From Hydractinia symbiolongicarpus (taxonomy: Eukaryota; Cnidaria; Hydrozoa; Anthoathecata; Hydractiniidae), in assembly GCF_029227915.1 (NCBI RefSeq), contig NC_079888.1:434001-498000 (forward strand): a stretch of DNA of 64,000 bases, in the 5' to 3' direction. A model generated the notes under the pieces. It had not been told where the DNA came from. It was given only the letters and a program-made list of their open reading frames with translations, and searched no databases. This document shows, piece after piece, positions 12,301 through 27,000 of this stretch; the first letter of the stretch is position 1, and the number at the start of each line of letters is the position of its first letter. A program made the position numbers and the translations under genes.

Positions 12301-15300
12301 TGGTCCCACAGTAAAAAATGACTTATTTATCGAAATGTTTAAATAAAGCGCTACCACAGGTTCTAGTGTAATCGCTGAGTTCCGGCAATCATGTCAATTT
12401 AAAAAGAATGTTATTTCTTGGAGTTCAATTGGCTCATTTATCACATTTATAAGGTCACAGTCCAGAAACAGTTCAATTAATTCCACAGTCAATCGTTTCA
12501 CTTTTAAAAGCGATACAACTTAGTTATATCGGAACATTATCATTAAATACATGTTGGTACGAATATGCGACGCAACTGTTGTAACTCAAACGGATTGCCA
12601 CCCTTAAAATGACAATGAAATGTAGTTTTTGAAACTGTCTCTATTTCTTCAGCGTGAACTAACGGCTATGATTGGTCCCACAGTAAAAAATGACTTATTA
12701 ATCCTAATTTTTAAATGAAGCACTAACACACCGCCCAGTGTAATCGCTGAGTTTCATTAATCCTGTCAAATTAAGAAGAATGTTATTCCTTGGAGTCCAA
12801 TTGGCTCATTTATCACATTTATCAGGTGACAGTCCAGAATCAGTTGAACTAAGTCCCACAGTTAATCGGTTCACCGTTAAAAGCGATACAACTTAGTAAT
12901 ATCGGAACAAAATCACTAAATACATGTTTGTACGAATATGTGACGCAACCGTTGTAACTGAAACGGATTGACACGGTTAATAAGACAATGAAATGTAGTT
13001 TTTGAAACTGTCCCTATTTCTTCAGCGTAAACTAACGGATAGGATTGGTCCCACAGTAAAAAATGACTTATTTATCGAAATTTTTAAATGAAGCGCTACC
13101 ACAGGGTCCAGTGTAATCGCTGAGTTCCGGCAATTATGTCGAGTTAAAAAGAATGTTATTTCTAGGAGTTCAATTGGCTCATTTATCACATTTATCAGGT
13201 CACAGTCCAGAATCATTTCAATTAAGTCCCACAGTCAATCGTTTCACTTTTAAAAGCGATACAACTTAGTAATATCGGAAAAAATCGCTAAATACATGTT
13301 GGTTCGAATATGTGAAGCAACCGTTGTAAGTCAAACGGATTGACACCGTTAGAAAGTCAATGAAAGGTAGTTTTTGAAACTGTCTCTATTTCTTCAGCAT
13401 GAGCTAACGGATAGGATTGGTCCCACAGTAAAAAATGACTTATTTATCGAAATTTTTAAATAAAGCCCTACCACAGGGTCCAGTGTAAACGCTGAGTTCC
13501 GGCAATCATGTCAAGTTAAAAAGAATGTTATTTCTTGGAGTTCAATTGGCTCATTTATCACATTTATAAGGTCACATTCCAGAAACAGTTCAATTAATTC
13601 CAGAGTCAATCGTTTCACTTTTAAAAGCGATACAACTTAGTTATATGGGAACAAAATCATTAAATACATGTTGGTACGAATATGTGACACAACCGTTGCA
13701 ACTCAAACAGATTGCCACCGTTAAAAAGACAATGAAATGTAGTTTTTGAAACTGTCTCTATTTCTTCAGCGTGAACTAACGGCTAGGATTGGTCTCACAG
13801 TACAAAATGACTTATTAATCTTAATTTTTAATTGAAGCACTATCACACCGCCCAGTGTAATCGCTCAGTTTCATTAATCCTGTCAAATTAAGAAGAATGT
13901 CATTCCTTGGAGTCCAATTGGCTCATTTATCACATTTATCAGGTCACAGTCCAGAATCGTTAAACTAAGTCCCACAGTTAATCGGTTCACCGTTAAAAGC
14001 GATACAACTTAGTAAAATCGGAACAAAATCACTAAATACATGTTGGTACGAATATGTGACGCAACCGTTGTAACTCAAACGGATTGACACCGTTAAAAAG
14101 ACAATGAAATGTAGTTTTTGAAACTGTCTCTATTTCTTCAGCGTGAACTAACGGCTAGGATTGGTCCCACAGTAAAAAATGACTTATTTATCTTAATTTT
14201 TAAATAAAGCGCTACCACACCGCCCAGTGTAATCGCTGAGTCCCAGCAATCATGTCAAATTAAGAAGAATGTCATTCCTTGGAGTCCACTTGGCTCATTT
14301 ATCACATTTATCAGGTTACAGTCCAGAATCAGTTCAACTAAGTCCCACAGTCAATCGGTTCACCGTTAAAAGCGATACAACTTAGTAATATCGGAACAAA
14401 GTCACAAAATACATGTTGGTACGAATATGTGACGCAACCGTTGTAACTCAAACGGATTGACACCGTTAAAAAGACAATGAAATGTAGTTTTTGAAACTGT
14501 CTCTATTTCTTCAGCGTGAACTAACGGATAGGATTGGTCCCATAGTAAAAAATTACTTAATTATCGAAATTTTTAAATGAAGCGCTACCACAGGGTCCAG
14601 TGTAATCGCTGAGTTCCGGCAATCATGTCGAGTTAAAAAGAATGTTATTTCTTGGATTTCAATTGGCTCATTTATCACATTTATAAGATCACAGTCCAGA
14701 ATCAGTCCAATTAAGTCCCACAGTCAATAGTTTCACTTTTAAAAGCGATACAACTTAGTAATATCGGAACAAAATCACTAAATACATGTTGGTTCGAATA
14801 TGTTAAGCAACCGTTGTAACTCAAACGGATTGCCACCGTTAGAAAGACAATGAAATGTAGTTTTTAAAACTGTCTCTATTTCTTCAGCGTGAATTAACGG
14901 CTAGGATTGGTCCCAGAATAAAAAATGACTTATTTATCTTAATTTTTAAATAAAGCGCTACCACACCGCCAGTGTAATCGCTGAGTCCCAGCAATCATGT
15001 CAAATTAAGAAGAATGTCATTCCTTGGAGTCCACTTGGCTCATTTATCACATTTATCAGGTTACAGTGAAGAATCAGTTCAACTAAGTCCCACAGTCAAT
15101 CTGTTCACCGTTAAAAGCGATACAACTTAGTAATATCGGAACAAAGTCACAAAATACATGTTGGTACGAATATGTGACGCAACCGTTGTAACTCAAACGG
15201 ATTGGCACCGTTAAAAAGACAATGAAATGTAGTTTTTGAAACTGTCTCTATTTCTTCAGCGTGAACTAACGGATAGGATTGGTCCCATAGTAAAAAATTA

Positions 15301-16025
15301 CTTATTTATCGAGATTTTTAAATAAAGCGCTACCACAGGGTCCAGTGTAATCGCTGAGTTCCGGCAATCATGTCGAGTTAAAAAGAATGTTATTTCTTGG
15401 AGTTCAATTGGCTCATTTATCACATTTATAAGATCACAGTCCAGAATCAGTCCAATTAAGTCCCACAGTCAATAGTTTCACTTTTAAAAGCGATACAACT
15501 TAGTAATATCGGAACAAAGTCACAAAATACATGTTGGTACGAATATGTGACGCAACCGTTGTAACTCAAACGGATTGGCACCGTTAAAAAGACAATGAAA
15601 TGTAGTTTTTGAAACTGTCTCTATTTCTTCAGCGTGAACTAACGGTTAGGATTGGTCTCACAGTACAAAATGACTTATTAATCTTAATTTTTAAATGAAG
15701 CACTATCACACCGCCCAGTGTAATCGCTGAGTTTCATTAATCCTGTCAAATTAAGAAGAATGTCATTCCTTGGAGTCCACTTGGCACATTTATCACATTT
15801 ATCAGGTTACAGTCCAGAATCAGTTCAACTAAGTCCCACAGTTAATCGGTTCACCGTTAAAAGCGATACAACTTAGTAATATCGGAACAAAATCACTAAA
15901 TACATGTTGGTACGAATATGTGACGCAACCGTTGTAACTCAAACGGATTGACACCGTTAAAAAGACAATGAAATGTAGTTTTTGAAACTGTCTCTATTTC
16001 TTCAGCGTGAACTAACGGATAGGAT
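8574..16025 (+). repeat. 23-monomer higher-order block, copy 2 (partial)
   Basis: This is the second copy of the block that begins at 1. It carries the same order of subtypes and the same rare variants, for example the CGAGTTAAAAAGAATG-type monomer at 10068 matching the one at 1493. It differs by an inserted monomer at about 14162-14534, which resembles the one at 14908, and by a 1-bp deletion in ACCGCCAGTG near 14966. Past about 16025 it no longer follows copy 1 and passes into a trimer duplication. Confidence 0.85.
11184..13417 (+). repeat. Tandem trimer duplication inside copy 2 of the 23-mer
   Basis: Units 11184-12300 and 12301-13417 correspond to 2611-3727 and 3728-4844 at an offset of 8573. 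The trimer duplication therefore predates the 23-monomer duplication. Confidence 0.83.
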
Positions 16026-17888
16026 TGGTCCCACAGTAAAAAATGACTTATTTATCGAAATTTTTAAATGAAGCGCTACCACAGGGTCCAGTGTAATCGC
16101 TGAGTTCCGGCAATCATGTCAAATTAAGAAGATTGTCATTCCTTGGAGTCCAATTGTCTCATTTATCACATTTATAAGATCACAGTCCAGAATCAGTTGA
16201 ACTAAGTCCCACAGTTAATCGTTTCACTTTTAAAAGCGATACAACTTAGTAATATCGGGAAAAATGGCTAAATACATGTTGGTTCGAATATGTGAAGCAA
16301 CCGTTGTAACTCAAACGGATTGCCGCCATTAAAAAGACAATGAAATGTAGTTTTTGAAACTGTCTCTATTTCTTCAGCGTGAACTAACGGCTAGGATTGG
16401 TCCCACAGTAAAAAATGACTTATTTATCTTAATTTTTAAATAAGGCGCTACCACACCGCCCAGTGTAATCGCTGAGTCCCAGCAATCATGTCAAATTAAG
16501 AAGAATGTCATTCCTTGGAGTCCACTTGGCTCATTTATCACATTTATCAGGTTACAGTCCAGAATTAGTTCAACTAAGTCCCACAGTCAATCGGTTCACC
16601 GTTAAAAGCGATACAACTTAGTAATATCGGAACAAAATCACAAAATGCATGTTGGTACGAATATGTGGCGCAACCGTTGTAACTCAAACGGATTGACACC
16701 GTTAAAAAGACAATGAAATGTAGTTTTGGAAACTGTCTCTATTTCTTCAGCGTGAACTAACGGTTAGGATTGGTCTCACAGTACAAAATGACTTATTAAT
16801 CTTAATTTTTAAATGAAGCACTATCACACCGCCCAGTGTAATCGCTGAGTTTCATTAATCCTGTCAAATTAAGAAGAATGTCATTCCTTGGAGTCCACTT
16901 GGCACATTTATCACATTTATCAGGTTACAGTCCAGAATCAGTTCAACTAAGTCCCACAGTTAATCGGTTCACCGTTAAAAGCGATACAACTTAGTAATAT
17001 CGGAACAAAATCACTAAATACATGTTGGTACGAATATGTGACGCAACCGTTGTAACTCAAACGGATTGACACCGTTAAAAAGACAATGAAATGTAGTTTT
17101 TGAAACTGTCTCTATTTCTTCAGCGTGAACTAACGGATAGGATTGGTCCCACAGTAAAAAATGACTTATTTATCGAAATTTTTAAATGAAGCGCTACCAC
17201 AGGGTCCAGTGTAATCGCTGAGTTCCGGCAATCATGTCAAATTAAGAAGATTGTCATTCCTTGGAGTCCAATTGTCTCATTTATCACATTTATAAGATCA
17301 CAGTCCAGAATCAGTTGAACTAAGTCCCACAGTTAATCGTTTCACTTTTAAAAGCGATACAACTTAGTAATATCGGGAAAAATGGCTAAATACATGTTGG
17401 TTCGAATATGTGAAGCAACCGTTGTAACTCAAACGGATTGCCGCCATTAAAAAGACAATGAAATGTAGTTTTTGAAACTGTCTCTATTTCTTCAGCGTGA
17501 ACTAACGGCTAGGATTGGTCCCACAGTAAAAAATGACTTATTTATCTTAATTTTTAAATAAGGCGCTACCACACCGCCCAGTGTAATCGCTGAGTCCCAG
17601 CAATCATGTCAAATTAAGAAGAATGTCATTCCTTGGAGTCCACTTGGCTCATTTATCACATTTATCAGGTTACAGTCCAGAATTAGTTCAACTAAGTCCC
17701 ACAGTCAATCGGTTCACCGTTAAAAGCGATACAACTTAGTAATATCGGAACAAAATCACAAAATACATGTTGGTACGAATATGTGGCGCAACCGTTGTAA
17801 CTCAAACGGATTGACACCGTTAAAAAGACAATGAAATGTAGTTTTGGAAACTGTCTCTATTTCTTCAGCGTGAACTAACGAATAGGAT
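15653..17888 (+). repeat. Tandem trimer duplication, 1118-bp unit
   Basis: Units 15653-16770 and 16771-17888 are near identical. Each begins with TGGTCTCACAGTACAAAATG and contains the rare features AATTGTCTCATTTATC, TCGGGAAAAATGGC and TTGCCGCCATTAAAAAG. Differences between the copies are few by eye, for example AAAATGCATG against AAAATACATG near the end. Confidence 0.88.
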
Positions 17889-20800
17889 TGGTCCCATAGT
17901 AAAAAATTACTTATTTATCGAAATTTTTAAATGAAGCGCTACCACAGGGTCCAGTGTAATCGCTGAGTTCCGGCAATCATGTCGAGTTAAAAAGAATGTT
18001 ATTTCTTGGAGTTCAATTGGCTCATTTATCACATTTATAAGGTCACAGTCCAGAAACAGTTCAATTAATTCCCACAGTCAATCGTTTCACTTTTAAAAGC
18101 GATACAACTTAGTAATATCGGAACAAATCGCTAAATACATGTTGGCACGAATACGTGACGCAATAGTTGTAACTCAAACGGATTGACACCGTTAGAAAGT
18201 CAATGAAAAGTAGTTTTTGAAACTGTCTCTGTTTTTTCAGCGCGAACTAACGGCTAGGATTGGTCCCAAAGTAAAAAATGACTTATTTATCTAAATTTTT
18301 AAATGAAGCGCTACCACAGGGTCCAGTGTAATCGTTGAGTTCCGGCAATCATGTCGAGTTAAAAAGAATGTTATTTCTTGGAGTCCAATTGGCTCATTTA
18401 TCACATTTATAAGGTCACAGTCCAGAATCAGTTCAATTAAGTCCCACAGTCAATTGTTTAACTTTTAAAAGCGATACAACTTAGTAAGATCGGAGAAAAT
18501 CGCTAAATACATGTTGGTACGAATATATGAAGCAACCGTTGTAACTCAAACGGATTGACACCGTTAGAAAGTCAATGAAATGTAGTTTTTGAAACTGTCT
18601 CTACTTCTTCAGCGTGAACTAACGGATAGGATTGGTCCCATAGTAAAAAATTACTTATTTATCGAAATTTTTAAATGAAGCGCTACGACAGGGTCCAGTG
18701 TAATCGCTGAGTTCCGGCAATCATGTCGAGTTAAGAAGAATGTTATTTCTTGGAGTTCAATTGGTTCATTTATCACATTTATAAGGTCACAGTCCAGAAA
18801 CAATTCAATTAATTCCCACAGTCAACCGTTTCACTTTTAAAAGCGATACAACTTAGTAATATCTGAACAAATCGCTAAATACATGTTGGTACGAATACGT
18901 GACGCAATCGTTGTAATTCAAACGGATTGACACCGTTAGAAAGTCAATGAAAAGTAGTTTTTGAAACTGTCTCTGCTTTTTCAGCGCGAACTAATGGCTA
19001 GGATTGGTCCCACAGTAAAAAATGACTTATTTATCTAAATTTTTAAATGAAGCGCTACCACAGGGTCCAGTGTAATCGTTGAGTTCCGGCAATCATGTCG
19101 AGTTAAAAAGAATGTTATTTCTTGGAGTCCAATTGGCTCATTTATCACATTTATAAGATCACAGTCCAGAATCAGTTGAACTAAGTCCCACAGTTAATCG
19201 TTTCACTTTTAAAAGCGATACAACTTAGTAATATCGGGAAAAATGGCTAAATACATGTTGGTTCGAATATGTGAAGCAACCGTTGTAACTCAAACGGATT
19301 GCCGCCATTAAAAAGACAATGAAATGTAGTTTTTGAAACTGTCTCTATTTCTTCAGCGTGAACTAACGGCTAGGATTGGTCCCACAGTAAAAAATGACTT
19401 ATTTATCTTAATTTTTAAATAAGGCGCTACCACACCGCCCAGTGTAATCGCTGAGTCCCAGCAATCATGTCAAATTAAGAAGAATGTCATTCCTTGGAGT
19501 CCACTTGGCTCATTTATCACATTTATCAGGTTACAGTCCAGAATTAGTTCAACTAAGTCCCACAGTCAATCGGTTCACCGTTAAAAGCGATACAACTTAG
19601 TAATATCGGAACAAAATCACAAAATACATGTTGGTACGAATATGTGGCGCAACCGTTGTAACTCAAACGGATTGACACCGTTAAAAAGACAATGAAATGT
19701 AGTTTTGGAAACTGTCTCTATTTCTTCAGCGTGAACTAACGAATAGGATTGGTCCCATAGTAAAAAATTACTTATTTATCGAAATTTTTAAATGAAGCGC
19801 TACCACAGGGTCCAGTGTAATCGCTGAGTTCCGGCAATCATGTCGAGTTAAAAAGAATGTTATTTCTTGGAGTTCAATTGGCTCATTTATCACATTTATA
19901 AGGTCACAGTCCAGAAACAGTTCAATTAATTCCCACAGTCAATCGTTTCACTTTTAAAAGCGATACAACTTAGTAATATCGGAACAAATCGCTAAATACA
20001 TGTTGGCACGAATACGTGACGCAATAGTTGTAACTCAAACGGATTGACACCGTTAGAAAGTCAATGAAAAGTAGTTTTTGAAACTGTCTCTGTTTTTTCA
20101 GCGCGAACTAACGGCTAGGATTGGTCCCAAAGTAAAAAATGACTTATTTATCTAAATTTTTAAATGAAGCGCTACCACAGGGTCCAGTGTAATCGTTGAG
20201 TTCCGGCAATCATGTCGAGTTAAAAAGAATGTTATTTCTTGGAGTCCAATTGGCTCATTTATCACATTTATAAGGTCACAGTCCAGAATCAGTTCAATTA
20301 AGTCCCACAGTCAATTGTTTAACTTTTAAAAGCGATACAACTTAGTAAGATCGGAGAAAATCGCTAAATACATGTTGGTACGAATATATGAAGCAACCGT
20401 TGTAACTCAAACGGATTGACACCGTTAGAAAGTCAATGAAATGTAGTTTTTGAAACTGTCTCTACTTCTTCAGCGTGAACTAACGGATAGGATTGGTCCC
20501 ATAGTAAAAAATTACTTATTTATCGAAATTTTTAAATGAAGCGCTACGACAGGGTCCAGTGTAATCGCTGAGTTCCGGCAATCATGTCGAGTTAAGAAGA
20601 ATGTTATTTCTTGGAGTTCAATTGGTTCATTTATCACATTTATAAGGTCACAGTCCAGAAACAATTCAATTAATTCCCACAGTCAACCGTTTCACTTTTA
20701 AAAGCGATACAACTTAGTAATATCTGAACAAATCGCTAAATACATGTTGGTACGAATACGTGACGCAATCGTTGTAATTCAAACGGATTGACACCGTTAG

Positions 20801-21001
20801 AAAGTCAATGAAAAGTAGTTTTTGAAACTGTCTCTGCTTTTTCAGCGCGAACTAATGGCTAGGATTGGTCCCACAGTAAAAAATGACTTATTTATCTAAA
20901 TTTTTAAATGAAGCGCTACCACAGGGTCCAGTGTAATCGTTGAGTTCCGGCAATCATGTCGAGTTAAAAAGAATGTTATTTCTTGGAGTCCAATTGGCTC
21001 A
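17280..21001 (+). repeat. Tandem pentamer duplication, 1861-bp unit
   Basis: Landmarks at 17516, 17889, 18261 and 18633 recur at 19377, 19750, 20122 and 20494, each exactly 1861 bp later. Rare variants are shared: GGTCCCAAAGTAAAAAATG, CTACGACAGGG, CACGAATACGTGACGCAATAG and TCTGTTTTTTCAGCGCG. The copies are about 17280-19140 and 19141-21001. The edges are approximate because they fall in sequence common to all monomers. Confidence 0.87.
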
Positions 21002-24000
21002 TTTATCACATTTATAAGGTCACAGTCCAGAATCAGTTCAATTAAGTCCCACAGTCAATTGTTTAACTTTTAAAAGCGATACAACTTAGTAAGATCGGAA
21101 AAAATCGCTAAATACATGTTGGTACGAATATATGAAGCAACCGTTGTAACTCAAACGGATTGACACCGTTAGAAAGTCAATGAAATGTAGTTTTTGAAAC
21201 TGTCTCTACTTCTTCAGCGTGAACTAACGAATAGGATTGGTCCCATAGTAAAAAATTACTTATTTATCGAAATTTTTAAATGAAGCGCTACCACAGGGTC
21301 CAGTGTAATCGCTGAGTTCCGGCAATCATGTCGAGTTAAAAAGAATGTTATTTCTTGGAGTTCAATTGGCTCATTTATCACATTTATAAGGTCACAGTCC
21401 AGAAACAATTCAATTAATTCCCACAGTCAACCGTTTCACTTTTAAAAGCGATACAACTTAGTAATATCTGAACAAATCGCTAAATACATGTTGGTACGAA
21501 TACGTGACGCAATCGTTGTAACTCAAACGGATTGACACCGTTAGAAAGTCAATGAAAGGTAGTTTTTGAAACTGTCTCTATTTCTTCAGCGCGAACTAAC
21601 GGCTAGGATTGGTCCCACAGTAAAAAATGACTTATTTAGCTAAATTTTTAAATGAAGCGCTACCACAGCGCCCAGTGTAATCGCTGAGTTCCGGCAATCA
21701 TGTCAAATTAAGAAGAATGTCATTCCTTGGAGTCCAATTGGCTCATTTATCACATTTATCAGGTCACAGTCCAGAATCAGTTGAACTAAGTCCCACAGTT
21801 AATCGGTTCACCGTTAAAGGCGATACAACTTAGTAATATCGGAACAAAATCACTAAATACATGTTGGTACGAATATGTGACGCAACCGTTGTAACTCAAA
21901 CGGATTGACACCGTTAAAAAGACAATGAAATGTAGTTTTTGAAACTGTCTCTATTTCTTCAGCGTGAACTAACGGATAGGATTGGTCCCACAGTAAAAAA
22001 TGACTTATTTATTGAAATTTTTAAATGAAACGCTACCACAGGGTCCAGTGTAATCGCTGAGTTCCGGCAATCATGTCAAATTAAGAAGATTGTCATTCCT
22101 TGGAGTCCAATTGGCTCATTTATCACATTTATAAGATCACAGTCCAAAATTAGTCCAATTAAGTCTCACAGTCAATTGATTAACTTTTAAAAGCGATACA
22201 ACTTAGTAAGATCGGAAAAAATCGCTAAATACATGTTGGTACGAATATGTGAAGCAACCGTTGTAACTGAAACGGATTGACACCGTTAGAAAGTCAATGA
22301 AATGTAGTTTTTGAAACTGTCTCTACTTTTTCAGCGTGAACTAACGGCTAGGATTGGTCTCACAGTACAAAATGACTTATTAATCTTAATTTTTAAATGA
22401 AGCACTATCACACCGCCTAGTGTAATCGCTGAGTTTCATTAATCCTGTCAAATTAAGAAGAATGTCATTCCTTGGAGTCCAATTGGCTCATTTATCACAT
22501 TTATCAGGTCACAGTCCAGAATGGGTTCAACTAATTCCCACAGTCAATCGGTTCACCGTTAAAAGTGATACAACTTAGTAATATCGGAACAAAATCACTA
22601 AATACATGTTGGTACGAATATGTGACGCAACCGTTGTAACTCAAACGGTTTGCCACCGTTAAAAAGACAATGAAATGCAGTTTTTGAAACTGTCTCTATC
22701 TCTTCAGCGACAACTAACGGCTAGGATTGGTCCCACAGTAAAATATGACTTATTAATCTTAATTTTTAAATGAAGCGCTACCACAGCGCTCAGTGTATCC
22801 GCTGAGTTCCAACAATCATGTCAAATTAAGAAGATTGTCATTCCTTGGAGTCCAATTGGCTCATTTATCACATTTATAAGATCACAGTCGAAAATTAGTC
22901 CAATTAAGTCTCACAGTCAATCTTTTCACTTTTAAAGGCGATACAACTTAGTAATATCGGGAAAAATGGCTAAATACATGTTGGTTCGAATATGTGAAGC
23001 AACCGTTGTAACTCAAACGGATTGCCACCGTTAAAAAGACAATGAAATGTAGTTTTTGAAACTGTCTCTATTTCTTCAGCGTGAATTAACGGCTAGGATT
23101 GGTCCCACAGTAAAAAATGACTTATTTATCTTAATTTTTAAATAAAGCGCTACCACACCGCCCAGTGTAATCGCTGAGTCCCAGCAATCATGTCAAATTA
23201 AGAAGAATGTCATTCCTTGGAGTCCACTTGGCTCATTTATCACATTTATCAGGTTACAGTCCAGAATCAGTTCTACTAAGTCCCACAGTCAATCGGTTCA
23301 CCGTTAAAAGCGATACAACTTAGTAATATCGGAACAAAATCACAAAATACATGTTGGTACGAATATGTGACGCAACCGTTGTAACTCAAACGGATTGACA
23401 CCGTTAAAAAGACAATGAAATGTAGTTTTTGAAACTGTCTCTATTTCTTCAGCGTGAACTAACGGATAGGATTGGTCCCATAGTAAAAAATTACTTATTT
23501 ATCGAAATTTTTAAATGAAGCGCTACCACAGGGTCCAGTGTAATCGCTGAGTTCCGGCAATCATGTCGAGTTAAAAAGAATGTTATTTCTTGGAGTTCAA
23601 TTGGCTCATTTATCACATTTATAAGATCACAGTCCAAAATCAGTCCAATTAAGTCCCACAGTCAATCGTTTTACTTTTAAAAGCGATACAAGTTAGTAAT
23701 ATCGGAACAAAATCACTAAATACATGTTGGTACAAATTGTTGACGCAACCGTTGTAACTCAAACAGATTGCCACCGTTAAAAAGACAATGAAATGTAGTT
23801 TTTGAAACTGTCTCTATTGCTTCAGCGTGAACTAACGGTTAGGATTGGTCTCACAGTACAAAATGACTTATTAATCTTAATTTTTAAATGAAGCACTATC
23901 ACACCGCCCAATGTAATCGCTGAGTTTCATTAATCCTGTCAAATTAAGAAGAATGTCATTCCTTGGAGTCCACTTGGCTCATTTATCACATTTATCAGGT

Positions 24001-27000
24001 TACAGTCCAGAATCAGTTCAACTAAGTCCCACAGTCAATCGGTTCACCGTTAAAAGCGATACAACTTAGTAATATCGGAACAAAATCACAAAATGCATGT
24101 TGGTACGAATATGTGACGCAACCGTTGTAACTCAAACGGATTGACACCGTTAAAAAGACAATGAAATGTAGTTTTTGAAACTGTCTCTATTTCTTCAGCG
24201 TGAACTAACGGATAGGATTGGTCCCATAGTAAAAAATTACTTATTTATCGAAATTTTTAAATGAAGCGCTACCACAGGGTCCAGTGTAATCGCTAAGTTC
24301 CGGCAATCATGTCGAGTTAAAAAGAATGTTATTTCTTGGAGTTCAATTGGCTCATTTATCACATTTATAAGGTCACAGTCCAGAATCAGTTCAATTAAGT
24401 CCCACAGTCAATTGATTAACTTTTAAAAGCGATACAACTTAGTAAGATCGGAAAAAATCGCTAAATACATGTTGGTACGAATATGTGAAGCAACCGTTGT
24501 AACTGAAACGGATTGACACCGTTAGAAAGTCAATGAAATGTAGTTTTTGAAACTGTCTCTACTTCTTCAGCGTGAACTAACGGCTAGGATTGGTCTTACA
24601 GTACAAAATGACTTATTAATCTTAATTTTTAAATGAAGCACTATCACACCGCCTAGTGTAATCGCTGAGTTTCATTAATCCTGTCAAATTAAGAAGAGTG
24701 TCATTCCTTGGAGTCCAATTGGCTCATTTATCACATTTATCAGGTCACAGTCCAGAATGGGTTCAACTAAGTCCCACAGTCAATCGGTTCACCGTTAAAA
24801 GTGATACAACTTAGTAATATCGGAACAAAATCACTAAATACATGTTGGTACGAATATGTGACGCAACCGTTGTACCTCAAACGGTTTGCCACCGTTAAAA
24901 AGACAATGAAATGCAGTTTTTGAAACTGTCTCTATCTCTTCAGCGACAACTAACGGCTAGGATTGGTCCCACAGTAAAATATGACTTATTAATCTTAATT
25001 TTTAAATGAAGCGCTACCACAGCGCTCAGTGTATCCGCTGAGTTCCAACAATCATGTCAAATTAAGAAGATTGTCATTCCTTGGAGACCAAGTGGCTCAT
25101 TTATCACATTTAGCAGGTCACAGTCCAGAATCAGTTTAACTAAGTCCCACAGTCAATCGGTTCACCGTTAAAGGTGATACAACTTAGTAATATCGGAACA
25201 AAATCACTAAATACATGTTGGCACGAATATGTGAAGCAACCGTTGTAACTCAAACGGATTGACACCGTTAAAAAGACAATGAAATGTAGTTTTTGAAACT
25301 GTCTCTATTTCTTCAGCGTGAACTAACGGATAGGATTGGTCCCATAGTAAAAAATTACTTATTTATCGAAATTTTTGAATGAAGCGCTACCACAGGGTCC
25401 AGTGTAATCGCTGAGTTCCGGCAATCATGCCGAGTTAAAAAGAATGTTATTTCTTGGAGTTCAATTGGCTCATTTATCACATTTAAAAGATCACAGTCCA
25501 AAATCAGTCCAATTAAGTCCCACAGTCAATCGTTTCACTTTTAAAAGCGATACAAGTTAGTAATATCGGAACAAAATCACTAAATACATGTTGGTACAAA
25601 TTGTTGACGCAACCGTTATAACTCAAACAGATTGCCACCGTTAAAAAGACAATGAAATGTAGTTTTTGAAACTGTCTCTATTTCTTCAGCGTGATTTAAC
25701 GGCTAGGATTGGTCCCACAGTAAAAAATGACTTATTTATCTTAATTTTTAAATAAAACGCTACCACACCGCCCAGTGTAATCGCTGAGTCCCAGCAATCA
25801 TGTCAAATTAAGAAGAATGTCATTCCTTGGAGTTCACTTGGCTCATTTATCACATTTATCAGGTTACAGTCCAGAATCAGTTCAACTAAGTCCCACAGTC
25901 AATCGGTTCACCGTTAAAAGCGATACAACTTAGTAATATCGGAACAAAATCACAAAATACATGTTGGTACGAATATGTGACGCAACCGTTGTAACTCAAA
26001 CGGATTGACACCGTTAAAAAGACAATGAAATGTAGTTTTTGAAACTGTCTCTATTTCTTCAGCGTGAACTAACGGATAGGATTGGTCCCATAGTAAAAAA
26101 TTACTTATTTATCGAAATTTTTAAATGAAGCGCTACCACAGGGTCCAGTGTAATCGCTAAGTTCCGGCAATCATGTCGAGTTAAAAAGAATGTTATTTCT
26201 TGGAGTTCAATTGGGTCATTTATCACATTTATAAGATCACAGTCCAAAATCAGTCCAATTAAGTCTCACAGTCAATCGTTTCACTTTTAAAAGCGATACA
26301 AGTTAGTAATATCGGAACAAAATCACTAAATACATGTTGATACAAATTGTTGACGCAACCGTTGTAACTCAAACAGATTGCCACCGTTAAAAAGACAATG
26401 AAATGTAGTTTTTGAAACTGTCTCTACTTCTTCAGCGTGAACTAACGGCTAGGATTGGTCTCACAGTACAAAATGACTTATTAATCTTAATTTTTAAATG
26501 AAGCACTATCACACCGCCTAGTGTAATCGCTGAGTTTCATTAATCCTGTCAAATTAAGAGGAATGTTATTTCTTGGAGTCCAATTGGCTCATTTATCACA
26601 TTTATAAGGTCACAGTCCAGAATCAGTTCAATTAAGTCCCACAGTCAATTGTTTAACTTTTAAAAGCGATACAACTTAGTAAGATCGAAAAAAATCTCTA
26701 AATACATGTTGGTACGAATATGTGAAGCAACCGTTGTAACTCAAACGGATTGACACTGTTAGAAAGTCAATGAAATGTAGTTTTTGAAACTGTCTCTACT
26801 TCTTCAGCGCAAACTAACGGCTAAGATTGGTCCCACAGTAAAAAATGACTTATTTATCTTAATTTTTAAAAAAAGCGCTCCCACAGCGCCCAGTGTAATT
26901 GCTGAGTTTCGACAATCATGTCGAGTTAAAAAGAATGTTTTTTCTTGGAGTTCAATTGGCTCATTTATCACATTTATCAGATCACAGTCCAGAATCAGTT

